From Emticicia oligotrophica DSM 17448 (GTDB lineage Bacteria > Bacteroidota > Bacteroidia > Cytophagales > Spirosomataceae), in contig NC_018748.1 in the NCBI RefSeq assembly GCF_000263195.1, forward strand, positions 2,356,001 through 2,420,000: a stretch of 64,000 nucleotides of DNA, written 5' to 3'. Below, in pieces: positions 46,057 to 54,009 of the stretch; within the stretch, counting starts at the first letter, position 1, and the number at the start of each line of letters is the position of its first letter. The notes beneath the pieces were generated by a model. The model did no database searches, was not told the DNA's origin, and saw only the letters and a list, made by a program, of their open reading frames with translations. The position numbers were made by a program, and so were the translations under genes.

Positions 46057-46581
46057 ATGAACAAAATCTTAAGGATTGTATTAATTGTAGTAGCGGTGTT
46101 GGTAGCTCTTTATTTTGGCTTCAAAAGTTATACAAAAACAAAGAGCCCAGCCGATGTTGCTAAATTCGACCAAAATGGCCTAACCGTACAAGTAGATTAT
46201 TGCCGACCCTATAAAAAAGGTCGTGAGATTTTTGGGAAACTTCTACCTTATGGTCAGGTTTGGCGTACAGGTGCCAACGAAGCCACAATTTTTGATGTGA
46301 AACAAGACGTAAAAATTGGAGATAAAACGCTTAAAACTGGAAAATATACGCTTTGGACAATACCGAATGTTGATAAGTGGACGATAATCATGAATGACGA
46401 AACTGGGCAGTGGGGAACTAATTATGATGAAAAACGTGATGTTTTGAGAGTTGATGTGCCAGTTGGAAAAACCGCAGAAATGATGGAACAATTTAAAATT
46501 GATTTTGCCGCCGCCGAAGGTGGGGCAGATATGATTTTACATTGGGAAAATACGGAAATAAAAGTGCCGATTAGATTGTAA
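46057..46581 (+). CDS. DUF2911 protein
   Basis: A 174-residue exported or membrane-anchored protein: one N-terminal membrane segment (about residues 7-23), then the DUF2911 domain (V-D-Y-C-R-P-Y-K-K-G-R-E-I-F-G, Y-G-Q-V-W-R-T-G-A-N-E-A-T, L-K-T-G-K-Y-T-L-W-T-I-P). The family is common in Bacteroidota and has no known function. Its terminator is shared with the convergent GNAT gene. Confidence 0.88.
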   Translation: MNKILRIVLIVVAVLVALYFGFKSYTKTKSPADVAKFDQNGLTVQVDYCRPYKKGREIFGKLLPYGQVWRTGANEATIFDVKQDVKIGDKTLKTGKYTLWTIPNVDKWTIIMNDETGQWGTNYDEKRDVLRVDVPVGKTAEMMEQFKIDFAAAEGGADMILHWENTEIKVPIRL

Positions 46582-46591
46582 AGGGCTATTG

Positions 46592-46636
46592 AATAAGAAA
46601 AAGGGGTTATCAATTAAAGAGCCCCTTTTTCTTATT
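46592..46636. terminator. Bidirectional terminator behind DUF2911 and GNAT genes
   Basis: A perfect 15-bp stem (46592-46606 with 46622-46636; arm AATAAGAAAAAGGGG) with a 15-nt loop. Both arms provide A/T runs, and the right arm overlaps the last codon of the GNAT gene. Confidence 0.82.
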
Positions 46637-47132
46637 ATTTGAATTTCGCATAAATATGTTCATCATAAAAATGTCCTTCTTTAAATAAAGACTCCTTTAA
46701 AATGGCTTCTTTCTCGAAACCCGCTTTTTCTAACGCTCGCATGGAAGCCAAATTATACTCAAAAACACCAGCATAGATGCGGTGGATATCGTATTTTTTG
46801 AATGTATAATCAACAATTTTGGGTATAGCTGATGAAATAATACCTTTACCCCAATAGTCCTCCCCGAGCCAATAACCTATTTCGGCATTTTTTTGGTAAA
46901 TATCTTCTTTGAGCAAAATTCCTATACCACCAACTGCTTCATTATCAATGACAATGGCAAATGTTTCTTCCGAATCGGTGGCCATTTTTACCCAAGCCCC
47001 AGCATCTTCTATGGTATAAGGGTTTGGGAAAATATCTTTGAGGTTCTTCCAAATCTTATAATTATTGGCATTTCGAACGAGCGATTCTTCATCGCCTAGC
47101 CGCCATTGACGAAGAGTATAGTCTTGAGACAT
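46635..47132 (-). CDS. GNAT-family N-acetyltransferase
   Basis: A 165-residue acetyltransferase of the RimJ/RimL-like type, with the acetyl-CoA binding strand-loop-helix A-E-I-G-Y-W-L-G-E-D-Y-W-G-K-G-I-I-S-S-A and the motif N-L-A-S-M-R-A-L-E-K-A-G-F. The substrate may be a small amine or a protein N-terminus. It is 11 bp downstream of the barstar gene on the same strand. Confidence 0.88.
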   Translation of the reverse strand: MSQDYTLRQWRLGDEESLVRNANNYKIWKNLKDIFPNPYTIEDAGAWVKMATDSEETFAIVIDNEAVGGIGILLKEDIYQKNAEIGYWLGEDYWGKGIISSAIPKIVDYTFKKYDIHRIYAGVFEYNLASMRALEKAGFEKEAILKESLFKEGHFYDEHIYAKFK

Positions 47133-47142
47133 TGGGTTATAA

Positions 47143-47565
47143 TTACCTTAATTCATAACTAATTTCCTGACTATCAAGTAGTTTTGTGATTCGCTCGCTC
47201 GGTGAGAAAACGACTACTAAATCTTTTTTCTTTACATCATCATCTTCCTCTACCCATTTCCAATCTTCACAAGTGGCATCTAATAAATCGAGTAAAGTGG
47301 GTAATTTGTCAGGATTGCGTTCTTTCTCAACAAATAATTCAGAATTGGTAATATAAATGGCAATTTTCTCTTGATCGAGCCACGAAAGGTCGTTGAGCAT
47401 TTCATCAAACGAGTCGAGGTTAAACCCAAAATATTCAGGAAATTGCAAGCCTTTGGCCATTTCCTCATAAAAGCCACGCAAGGTATGTGCTTTTTGGCCA
47501 TCGATTGTAATAATTTGATAACCTTGTAAAGAATCTAAGTTATTTGTAATAAGAAAATTTGACAT
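47143..47565 (-). CDS. Barstar-family RNase inhibitor
   Basis: A 140-residue protein with the barstar fold: I-I-T-I-D-G-Q-K-A-H-T-L-R-G-F-Y-E-E-M, then F-P-E-Y-F-G-F-N-L-D-S-F-D-E-M-L-N-D-L, the family core that blocks the RNase active site with acidic residues. An acidic loop (E-E-D-D-D-V) follows. It is encoded 51 bp downstream of a barnase-like RNase, as expected for a toxin-immunity pair that protects the cytosol. It continues into the GNAT gene on the same strand. Confidence 0.9.
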   Translation of the reverse strand: MSNFLITNNLDSLQGYQIITIDGQKAHTLRGFYEEMAKGLQFPEYFGFNLDSFDEMLNDLSWLDQEKIAIYITNSELFVEKERNPDKLPTLLDLLDATCEDWKWVEEDDDVKKKDLVVVFSPSERITKLLDSQEISYELR

Positions 47566-47616
47566 AAAGGAATATTGGGTAAGTTGAAATGTATATTAGG
47601 GTTAAAAGCGAAACTT

Positions 47617-48066
47617 TTACTTAATTTCAACGAAACTTTTATAGTGATTGTTGGTATAATAGGCACGTCCATCCGAGCCAGTTACCAGCCTTTCGGCTCC
47701 TCGATTTTTTCCTTGTTTTTTAGGGTTTACATCCCATTCTTGGTAATTAATTCTCCGCCCACTATCATCTTTTTGAGGTAGAATCTTTTCGTAGTTTCCA
47801 AATTTTCGACCACCAACATAGCCATCTGGAGCAACTCCGTTTTCTTTCACATAATTCAAAACCTCATAAACTTTTTTCGGAATTTTGCTTTGCTTTTGTG
47901 CTTGATAATTAGGCTTTTGTACTTTGTCTGTATTATCAACTGCCACTTTCTCAGATGTAGGTTCAGTGGCTTTAAACGACTCTTGTTTACTTGCTTGTCG
48001 GCAGCCTACTACTATTTGGCTCACCAACATCAAGCCCAGTAAAATGTACTTAAATGTTTGTTTCAC
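47617..48066 (-). CDS. Barnase-like ribonuclease lipoprotein
   Basis: A 149-residue guanyl-specific ribonuclease of the barnase/RNase Sa family. Signal peptide with lipid Cys22 (V-V-G-C-R), then about 35 low-complexity residues and the RNase domain. The catalytic residues are Glu110 (Y-Q-E-W-D-V-N-P), Arg126 (G-A-E-R-L-V-T-G-S-D-G) and His141 (N-H-Y-K-S-F). The start is GTG at 48066; no ATG is in frame upstream. A secreted or outer-membrane RNase with cytosolic barstar suggests competition or nutrient use. It follows a 98-residue protein by 17 bp. Confidence 0.88.
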   Translation of the reverse strand: MKQTFKYILLGLMLVSQIVVGCRQASKQESFKATEPTSEKVAVDNTDKVQKPNYQAQKQSKIPKKVYEVLNYVKENGVAPDGYVGGRKFGNYEKILPQKDDSGRRINYQEWDVNPKKQGKNRGAERLVTGSDGRAYYTNNHYKSFVEIK

Positions 48067-48083
48067 AGTTTGAAATCAATAAT

Positions 48084-48380
48084 TTAATTCAAAGAAAAAG
48101 CAGGTACTTTCATCACTACGGCATTATTAAACATGAGTTCGGTGATGGTGTGCTTCATGTAATCAATTAATGGAAATTCTCCAATGATTCTTAAAACGTC
48201 TAATTCGTCATCGGCATTCACTACGCACCAAAGGCGATCACGCTCTATTGAAAGTGCATAAGATTGGATTTTCCCATCTTCAAGCATTTGATTAATTACC
48301 AATCTTTGACTCGGTATTTTCATCATAAATGCTTCGGGAAATGGGTTTGGTAAATCAAACTCAACCATAAATTGGCTCAT
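48084..48380 (-). CDS. Small conserved protein, muconolactone-isomerase-like fold
   Basis: A 98-residue soluble protein with no signal peptide. It starts M-V-E-F-D-L-P and has a dimeric alpha/beta-barrel-like strand pattern (two beta-alpha-beta units, W-C-V-V-N-A-D-D-E-L-D-V-L-R-I-I-G-E-F-P) that reminds me of muconolactone isomerase or YciI-type proteins. There is no catalytic signature, so the resemblance is only structural. It heads the RNase-barstar-GNAT run, with which it may be co-transcribed. Confidence 0.5.
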   Translation of the reverse strand: MSQFMVEFDLPNPFPEAFMMKIPSQRLVINQMLEDGKIQSYALSIERDRLWCVVNADDELDVLRIIGEFPLIDYMKHTITELMFNNAVVMKVPAFSLN

Positions 48381-48537
48381 AATATGCTAAAGGGCTTTTA
48401 TTAAAATGCAATTAAGTAAATCGTAAAAATCTAATAATCAGTAAGTTTCTACACTGTAAACTTATTTTCGTACTAAATTTCCACACTAATATAAACAACA
48501 TTTGCAAAAAAAACGTTTATTTTGCAGTACTTATCTC

Positions 48538-48616
48538 AAAAAGGGGTGCCTTAATACAACGGGCTGAGATTATACCCATCGTACCTGTACACGGATAATG
48601 CCGCCGCAGGGAAAAG
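48538..48616 (+). promoter_or_regulatory. TPP riboswitch (THI element)
   Basis: Conserved aptamer blocks in order: GGGGTGC (48543-48549), CTGAGA (48564-48569), ACCC (48574-48577), ACCTG (48583-48587), GGATAATGCC (48593-48602) and GCAGGGA (48606-48612). The flanking CTC and GAG bases can close P1. It senses thiamine pyrophosphate and lies 142 bp before the TonB-dependent receptor gene. A -7-like TTATTTTGC (48517-48525) just upstream may be its promoter. Confidence 0.93.
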
Positions 48617-48683
48617 AGAGCTTTGCTATTAGGAAATTCATGACCTCCTGATAAATTGCTTATACGATTACCAAAATTAATTT

Positions 48684-48761
48684 ATGTTAAACCAACAAGA
48701 TGGTACGCTGTCTGCAGGTTTTTACTCCTTTACCTGTTGTTATAAATTTCAAACTCAATGA
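48684..48761 (+). CDS. Short leader reading frame coupled to the TonB-dependent receptor
   Basis: Within the leader of the receptor, an ATG at 48684 opens a 25-codon frame (MLNQQDGTLSAGFYSF then TCCYKFQTQ) whose TGA stop overlaps the receptor ATG (ATGA, 48758-48761). It lies behind the riboswitch aptamer. A translationally coupled leader peptide could carry the riboswitch decision to the receptor gene. A hairpin CAGGT/ACCTG (48715-48719 with 48732-48736) lies inside it. There is no homology evidence for the peptide. Confidence 0.35.
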   Translation: MLNQQDGTLSAGFYSFTCCYKFQTQ

Positions 48762-50923
48762 AAAAACTAACAACATTTATCCTTTTATTTATTGCTTCTA
48801 GTTTGGGGCTGGTAATTAACGCCCAAGATTCAACCAAGATTCGTGAACTAAACGAAGTCGTAGTAAGTGCTACTCGTGCCAACGAAAAAACTGGTATGGC
48901 TTTCACCAATGTTTATCAGAAAGACATCAAAAAAGTAAATTTAGGTCAAGATATGCCTTTTTTACTTAATCAACTACCTTCAGTGGTTGTCAGTTCTGAT
49001 GCTGGTGCGGGTGTCGGTTATACGGGTATTCGTATTCGCGGAACCGACCCAACACGTATCAATATAACCTTAAATGGTATTCCTTACAACGATTCGGAAT
49101 CACAAGGTACTTATTGGGTAAATATGCCTGATTTTGCGTCATCGGCACAAAGTATTCAAGTACAACGTGGCGTTGGAACTTCGACCAATGGAGCAGGAGC
49201 TTTTGGGGCGAGTATCAATATTAATACTTTGGGCTACGAACCAAATGCTTATGGTGAAACTAATTTTTCGGTAGGTTCTTTTAATACGCTCAAAACAAAT
49301 ATTTTAGCTAGTACAGGTTTATTGAAAAATCAATCAGAAAGTGGTTCGTTTGTAGTAGATGCTCGTTTATCAAAACTTACTTCTGATGGATACATCGACC
49401 GTGCTTCATCTGACCTTAAATCGTTTTATGTTTCGGGCGGATATTATGGTAAAAATAATTTTGTAAGATTGAATGTCTTTTCAGGAAAAGAGAAAACCTA
49501 CCAAGCTTGGGAAGGTGTACCCGAAAGTTTATTGAAAACAAATCGTACCTACAATCCTTACACTTATGATAATCAAGTAGATGATTATCAACAAGACCAT
49601 TATCAGTTGATTTCATCTTTTAAATTGAATCAGCATTGGACTTTTAACCCTACACTTCATTATACGAAAGGACGTGGTTTTTATGAGCAGTTCAGACCAG
49701 ATGATAAATATTCTACTTATGGTTTACCAGATGTAGTTATTGGAGGGCAAACCATTAAACGTACTGATTTGGTTCGTCGTAAGTGGTTAGATAATGATTT
49801 TTATGGCGGGGTTTATTCTTTTGATTATCAATCGAATAAGAAATTCTCAGCAAATATTGGTGGTGGCTGGAATAAATATGATGGAAACCACTTTGGTGAA
49901 ATTATTTGGGCAAAAAATGCTTCAACCTCTAATATTCGTTATCGTTGGTACGAAAGTCATTCAATAAAAACCGATTTTAATATTTATGCCAAAGGGTATT
50001 ACCAAGTGAATGATGCCTTGAACTTTTTTGCTGATTTGCAGTACAGAACAGTGGCCTATGATATGAAAGGTTTGGGTGATAAACGCCAAGACATTACACA
50101 GAAGACTGATTATAAGTTTTTTAATCCAAAGTTTGGGGTGAATTACCAGTTGAGCAAAACATCGGCTGTGTATGCTTCGTATGCCATTGGAAATAAAGAA
50201 CCAAGTCGCCAAGACTTTGTAGATAATGCTCCAAAAGCACCATTGGCCGAAACACTTCGTGATTTAGAAGTAGGATACCGCACAGCGGGTTCGAAAGTAA
50301 GTTTTGATGCGAATTTCTATTACATGGATTACAACAATCAATTAGTATTAACAGGACAAGTAAATGGTGTAGGAGAGGCGATTAGAGTTAACGTGCCTGA
50401 GAGTTATCGTGCAGGTATTGAATTGATGGCAAGTTGGAAATTTGCTCCAAAGTGGGCCTTGTCGGGTAATGCGACTTTTAGTCAAAATAAAATTAAAAAC
50501 TTCAGTGAAACTATTGTTAATTATGATGGAGATGCTGATAAAATCAATAAATTCTCGAAAACTGATATTTCGTTTTCTCCAAATGTGATTGCTGGTGGCC
50601 AACTTTCTTTTTCACCAATTAAAAACGTAGAATTGGCTTGGATGAGCAAATATGTGAGTAAGCAATTTATGGATAATACAGGCGATGATAACCGCAGTCT
50701 GGATGCATTTTTTGTCAATGATTTACGAGCAAATTATACGTTAAAGCCAAAGTTTTTGAAAGAAATGACTTTTAGCTTATTAGTAAATAATATTTTCAAT
50801 CATTTATATGAGTCGAATGGCTATACTTACAGCTATATTTATGATAAACAAGTAACTACCGAGAATTTCTATTATCCGCAAGCGGGTACAAACTTCTTAT
50901 TGGCGGTAAAGATTCGATTATAA
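48758..50923 (+). CDS. TonB-dependent receptor, probable thiamine uptake (Omr1-like)
   Basis: Outer-membrane transporter of 721 residues: signal peptide ending in I-N-A-Q, plug domain from about residue 30 (E-V-V-V-S-A-T-R, I-R-I-R-G-T-D-P-T-R-I-N-I-T-L-N-G-I-P, V-Q-R-G-V-G-T-S-T-N-G-A-G-A-F-G) and a 22-strand barrel ending F-L-L-A-V-K-I-R-L. The N-terminal carboxypeptidase-like domain of SusC types is absent. The TPP riboswitch ahead of it suggests import of thiamine or a precursor, as proposed for Omr1 receptors in Bacteroidota. Confidence 0.92.
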   Translation: MKKLTTFILLFIASSLGLVINAQDSTKIRELNEVVVSATRANEKTGMAFTNVYQKDIKKVNLGQDMPFLLNQLPSVVVSSDAGAGVGYTGIRIRGTDPTRINITLNGIPYNDSESQGTYWVNMPDFASSAQSIQVQRGVGTSTNGAGAFGASININTLGYEPNAYGETNFSVGSFNTLKTNILASTGLLKNQSESGSFVVDARLSKLTSDGYIDRASSDLKSFYVSGGYYGKNNFVRLNVFSGKEKTYQAWEGVPESLLKTNRTYNPYTYDNQVDDYQQDHYQLISSFKLNQHWTFNPTLHYTKGRGFYEQFRPDDKYSTYGLPDVVIGGQTIKRTDLVRRKWLDNDFYGGVYSFDYQSNKKFSANIGGGWNKYDGNHFGEIIWAKNASTSNIRYRWYESHSIKTDFNIYAKGYYQVNDALNFFADLQYRTVAYDMKGLGDKRQDITQKTDYKFFNPKFGVNYQLSKTSAVYASYAIGNKEPSRQDFVDNAPKAPLAETLRDLEVGYRTAGSKVSFDANFYYMDYNNQLVLTGQVNGVGEAIRVNVPESYRAGIELMASWKFAPKWALSGNATFSQNKIKNFSETIVNYDGDADKINKFSKTDISFSPNVIAGGQLSFSPIKNVELAWMSKYVSKQFMDNTGDDNRSLDAFFVNDLRANYTLKPKFLKEMTFSLLVNNIFNHLYESNGYTYSYIYDKQVTTENFYYPQAGTNFLLAVKIRL

Positions 50924-50935
50924 AATTGAAGTTAT

Positions 50936-50982
50936 AAACAATAAAGTTGGCATGGCTCTAAGCCACGCCGACTTTATTGTTT
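50936..50982. terminator. Terminator hairpin between the receptor and oxidoreductase genes
   Basis: The outer stem AACAATAAAGT/ACTTTATTGTT (50937-50947 with 50971-50981) plus inner GGC/GCC and TGGCT/AGCC(A) pairs makes a long hairpin. It ends in TTTATTGTTT on the plus strand and serves both convergent genes. Confidence 0.82.
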
Positions 50983-50986
50983 ATGC

Positions 50987-52432
50987 TTAAATCCAGCCAC
51001 CTTCACGATAATTTCGCTTCACGAAGGCATTAGCTTCATCAAAGTTTGTAATCTTCATATTTTTGCCGTCCCAGAATAATTTCTTACGACCAATAAACTT
51101 ATTCTTAGCATCACGAAGTAAGAAAGACCTAACGGCTAAATTACCCATCAATACAATTTCTGTCAGAGGACCCGCTTGGTCGAAAGAAGAACTTGTATAA
51201 GTGCCAAAGCCTGATTTACAAGCTTTTACCCATTGTTGTTGGTGCCCGTTTACATCGCCTTCAACCAATGCACGTTTCGGTGCTGGTAGTTTTACAGCTG
51301 CCAATTTTCCATTGATATAAACTTTAGGATTATTACCGAAAAGCTCGCAGGCAATTACCCCTTTCGAACCGATAAACATAACTCCACCATCAATATTGGC
51401 AAATACTTTTTCGTAATCACAACCTTCTGGTAAGCGTGGTCGAATACCCCCATCGTACCAAGATAAGCTTAATTCTTTATGATTTTTGCTCGAAGGGTTA
51501 GGAAATTTGAGGTGAATTGCTGCCGAAGGTGGACAAACGTCATCGAAGAAAGCTTCTTTGAAGAAATCGGCATAAACTTGTCCAACCGAACATTCGACTG
51601 ATGTAGGGTATCCTAAGTTTAAAGCCCTAAATGGAACGTCCATGAAATGACAGCCCATATCGCCTAATGCACCAGTACCGAAATCCCAGTATCCACGCCA
51701 ACGGAAAGGCATGTAGGCTTCGTGATAGTCTCGCATAGGAGCGGTGCCAAGCCATAAATTCCAGTCCACTTCGCTCGGAATGGGTTGTTTTTCACCTTTA
51801 TCTTTCGGCGATTTTACACCTTGTGGCCACACAGGTCGATTGGTCCATACTTCTACTGTATGTATTTCGCCAATCACTCCACTTTGTACCAAAGTTTCTG
51901 TAACACGTGTGCCGTATCCGCTACTTCCTTGATTCCCCATTTGCGTAACAACCTTAAATTTAGCCGCTGCTTCAGTGAGTTGGCGTGCTTCCCAAATATC
52001 ATGCGTGAGTGGTTTTTCTACATAAACGTGCTTTTTTAGTTGAATGGCCGACATCGCGACTGGATAATGCATGTGGTCTGGTGTACTCACAATGATTGCG
52101 TCAATATTGTTAGCTTCCGACTCAAGCATTTTTCGATAATCTTTAAAGTAAGGTGCATTTGGGAATTTTGCACGGTATTTTGCCGACATACGATCATCAA
52201 CATCACAAAGTGCTACGATATTGTCTGTTCCATTGTTGAATGCTTGTTGGATATTGAAATCGGCTTTCCCTCCGCAGCCTACGGCTGCAATATTGAGTTT
52301 ATCGCTTGGTGCTACAAATCCTTTCCCCAATACATGGCGTGGTACAATCATAAAGCCTGCGGAGGCCAAGGCACTACTTTTGAGGAAATTACGGCGTGAG
52401 TTTTGTTGTTTTTTGTCGTGAGAGTTGTTCAT
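50987..52432 (-). CDS. Tat-exported Gfo/Idh/MocA-family oxidoreductase
   Basis: NAD(P)-dependent sugar or cyclitol oxidoreductase, 481 residues. The N-terminus carries a twin-arginine signal (S-R-R-N-F-L-K-S-S-A-L-A). The Rossmann fold follows (I-A-A-V-G-C-G-G-K-A), then the family's E-K-P-L-T-H-D segment with the catalytic Lys. Members of this secreted subgroup act on periplasmic glycan derivatives. No partner gene is nearby. Its substrate is not known. Confidence 0.9.
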   Translation of the reverse strand: MNNSHDKKQQNSRRNFLKSSALASAGFMIVPRHVLGKGFVAPSDKLNIAAVGCGGKADFNIQQAFNNGTDNIVALCDVDDRMSAKYRAKFPNAPYFKDYRKMLESEANNIDAIIVSTPDHMHYPVAMSAIQLKKHVYVEKPLTHDIWEARQLTEAAAKFKVVTQMGNQGSSGYGTRVTETLVQSGVIGEIHTVEVWTNRPVWPQGVKSPKDKGEKQPIPSEVDWNLWLGTAPMRDYHEAYMPFRWRGYWDFGTGALGDMGCHFMDVPFRALNLGYPTSVECSVGQVYADFFKEAFFDDVCPPSAAIHLKFPNPSSKNHKELSLSWYDGGIRPRLPEGCDYEKVFANIDGGVMFIGSKGVIACELFGNNPKVYINGKLAAVKLPAPKRALVEGDVNGHQQQWVKACKSGFGTYTSSSFDQAGPLTEIVLMGNLAVRSFLLRDAKNKFIGRKKLFWDGKNMKITNFDEANAFVKRNYREGGWI

Positions 52433-52501
52433 GCTGATAGAAGGTTGAATTTTTACGAAATGTAGGGAAAAAATGTGAATCTACCGTAAGTTTTCAGAAT
52501 A

Positions 52502-52864
52502 TCACGACAATAGAACCTCAGCAGGGATACCCAACTGTTGATGAAAAATCTTAGCCAGTTTAAGCGTTAAAGGTTTCTTTTTATTGAGCAATGCCGAAAC
52601 ATAGCCTTTACTGCCAATCCAACTAACCAAATCTTTGTTTAGTAAACCCTTTTCCTCCATTTTTAGCTTAACTGCCTCAATTGGGTCGGGTGTTGGAATT
52701 GGGTGATGTACATCTTCATAAGCCTTAATTAAAAGTAACGCTATCTGTAATTGTTCTCCTTCTGGGCTGTTTATATCTGGCGATAAGTCGAATTGTTTAT
52801 CTATCCATTCGAGCATCGTTTCATATTCTTGGTCGGTTTTAATTGGCCTTAGAGTCATGGTCAT
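52502..52864 (-). CDS. higA: HigA-type antitoxin (HTH domain)
   Basis: A 120-residue protein with a C-terminal XRE-type helix-turn-helix (E-E-K-G-L-L-N-K-D-L-V-S-W-I-G-S-K-G-Y-V, then L-L-N-K-K-K-P-L-T-L-K-L-A-K) and an N-terminal toxin-contact region. It should neutralise the HigB-type RNase and repress the operon. It overlaps the toxin gene by 26 bp and follows it, the toxin-first order that is typical of higBA. Confidence 0.88.
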   Translation of the reverse strand: MTMTLRPIKTDQEYETMLEWIDKQFDLSPDINSPEGEQLQIALLLIKAYEDVHHPIPTPDPIEAVKLKMEEKGLLNKDLVSWIGSKGYVSALLNKKKPLTLKLAKIFHQQLGIPAEVLLS

Positions 52865-53171
52865 AATCTTTATATTTTATAGTTGAAACATCTATTTTAT
52901 CATATTCAGCATGAGTACCAAACCATTTGATTTGTATGGCTTTGTAGGTAAAAACAATACGAACTACCAAACGATAATGATTTCCCATAATATTGAACAC
53001 TACTCTATCATCTCCGACCAAACTGGCATTGGCATAAACAGCTTTTAGGTCTTGAAAACTTTGAAAATCAGCCTCTATTAGTTCATAATACCATGCTAAA
53101 AGAGCATTTGATGCTTTTGGATATTTTTTACAATAGGCCAATAAAGTTTTTCTTGTGATGATATTGAACAT
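52839..53171 (-). CDS. higB: HigB-type mRNA interferase toxin
   Basis: A 110-residue RelE-superfamily toxin from the ATG at 53171 (M-F-N-I-I-T-R-K-T-L-L-A-Y-C), matching the family start. Core blocks are V-F-N-I-M-G-N-H-Y-R-L-V-V-R-I and I-Q-I-K-W-F-G-T-H-A-E-Y-D-K-I-D. It would cut translated mRNA on the ribosome. The 8 extra upstream codons in the open frame are not used. A -7-like TAAATTTG (53193-53200) precedes it. Confidence 0.9.
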   Translation of the reverse strand: MFNIITRKTLLAYCKKYPKASNALLAWYYELIEADFQSFQDLKAVYANASLVGDDRVVFNIMGNHYRLVVRIVFTYKAIQIKWFGTHAEYDKIDVSTIKYKDYDHDSKAN

Positions 53172-53192
53172 AAAAAGTTTTCTGATAGAGAA

Positions 53193-53200
53193 CAAATTTA
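53193..53200 (-). promoter_or_regulatory. Candidate -7 promoter element for higBA
   Basis: The minus strand reads TAAATTTG, 22 bp before the higB ATG, matching TAnnTTTG. Confidence 0.5.
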
Positions 53201-53307
53201 TAGGTTTACTTTTAGAGAACCAAAAGATTTTTCTTTTATTTGTGATTTTGGTATATTTGTTTTAAAGCTTAAGTCTCAATTTGTAATCATAAATTAATTT
53301 TAATAAG

Positions 53308-53766
53308 GCACACCAGTTTTTAAATAAAAAGATAAATATTCTTGAGAAGTTGAACTCAACGCTTTTGAAAAAATAGCAAAAGAATGTTGAAAACAAGATC
53401 TTTTTCTTGTACTTGCTACTCAAATGCCGAGGGATATTTCACAAGGAGTTTTGAGCCAATTTGGTACATTTATAGTGCATCGACTTATAAATCAACGAGA
53501 TAGAGAAGTTATAGAGTACGCTTGTTCAGAAGCAACAAAAAGTGCATTGAGTTTTTTACCAATTTTAGCTCCAGGGGAAGCAGTATTAGCAGGAGTAGAT
53601 TTTCCAATGCCTATCATTTTGAAGATTAAGAAGCCTGTAAAAACACCTGATTCAGATACACCAACTATTTTTAGAGTTGGTAAATTCTAATACTAACGAA
53701 GCAAAAACCGCCATCGAAGAAGCTCAAAGAACAGTAGAAGCAATGATTTTAGGAGACTATATATGA
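53308..53766 (+). pseudogene. HerA-type ATPase gene remnant
   Basis: The 3' end of a HerA/DUF87-type ATPase, broken by mutations. Reading across frames gives A-H-Q-F-L-N-K-K-I (Walker B region, from 53308), a frameshift near 53341-53346, then E-V-E-L-N-A-F-E-K-I-A-K-E, an internal TGA at 53388-53390, and L-F-L-V-L-A-T-Q-M-P-R-D-I-S-Q-G-V-L-S-Q. This is followed by N-F-like F-G-T-F-I-V-H-R-L-I-N-Q-R-D-R-E-V-I. The 88-residue open frame 53424-53690 is only the middle of it. A second shift near 53680-53688 leads into N-T-N-E-A-K-T-A-I-E-E-A and a stop at 53766. The 5' part is gone. Confidence 0.75.
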
Positions 53767-53768
53767 AA

Positions 53769-53877
53769 TATCGGTAGAAAAGCATACAACAAATAATATC
53801 TCATGCCGTAGGTATGATGTTTTTTGGGTGTTTATGAATAGGCTACCGATATAAAATCCCTACGGGATAGATTTTTG
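53769..53877. repeat. Dispersed-repeat-like element with inverted ends
   Basis: TATCGGTAG (53769-53777) and CTACCGATA (53843-53851) form a 9-bp inverted repeat enclosing the near-palindrome CATGCCGTAGGTATG (53802-53816). A second palindrome ATCCC-TAC-GGGAT lies at 53856-53868. The style ('CCGTAGG', 'CCCTACGGG') resembles repeats scattered in Cytophagales genomes. It starts 3 bp after the HerA remnant ends. Confidence 0.5.
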
Positions 53878-53896
53878 CTTTTTAGATTTTGTCCAC

Positions 53897-53935
53897 AAAA
53901 AAGGCGTAATTCCGATGAGAAACTACGCCTTTTAA
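53897..53935. terminator. Terminator-like hairpin
   Basis: AAAAGGCGTA (53899-53908) pairs with TACGCCTTTT (53924-53933) around a 15-nt loop, with A- and T-runs on both sides. It may terminate hemA transcription on the minus strand. Confidence 0.65.
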
Positions 53936-53939
53936 TATT

Positions 53940-54008
53940 TTGTAGGACAGGTTTGTAACCTGTCTTTTTAAACTTCAATGGTTGACAGGTTGCAAACCTG
54001 TCCTACAA
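53940..54008. repeat. Pair of 25-bp inverted repeats next to hemA
   Basis: Arms at 53940-53964 and 53984-54008 are inverted copies differing at one base; each also has an internal inverted repeat (GACAGGTT...AACCTGTC type). The loop is 19 nt. The right arm ends 1 bp before the hemA stop. It has the look of a mobile palindromic element (REP/MITE-like). Confidence 0.7.
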
Positions 54009-54009
54009 T

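Noticed and set aside
53424-53690. 88-residue frame as an independent small gene
   Set aside because: The sequence continues upstream and downstream in HerA-like order through a stop and frameshifts, so it is a pseudogene fragment.
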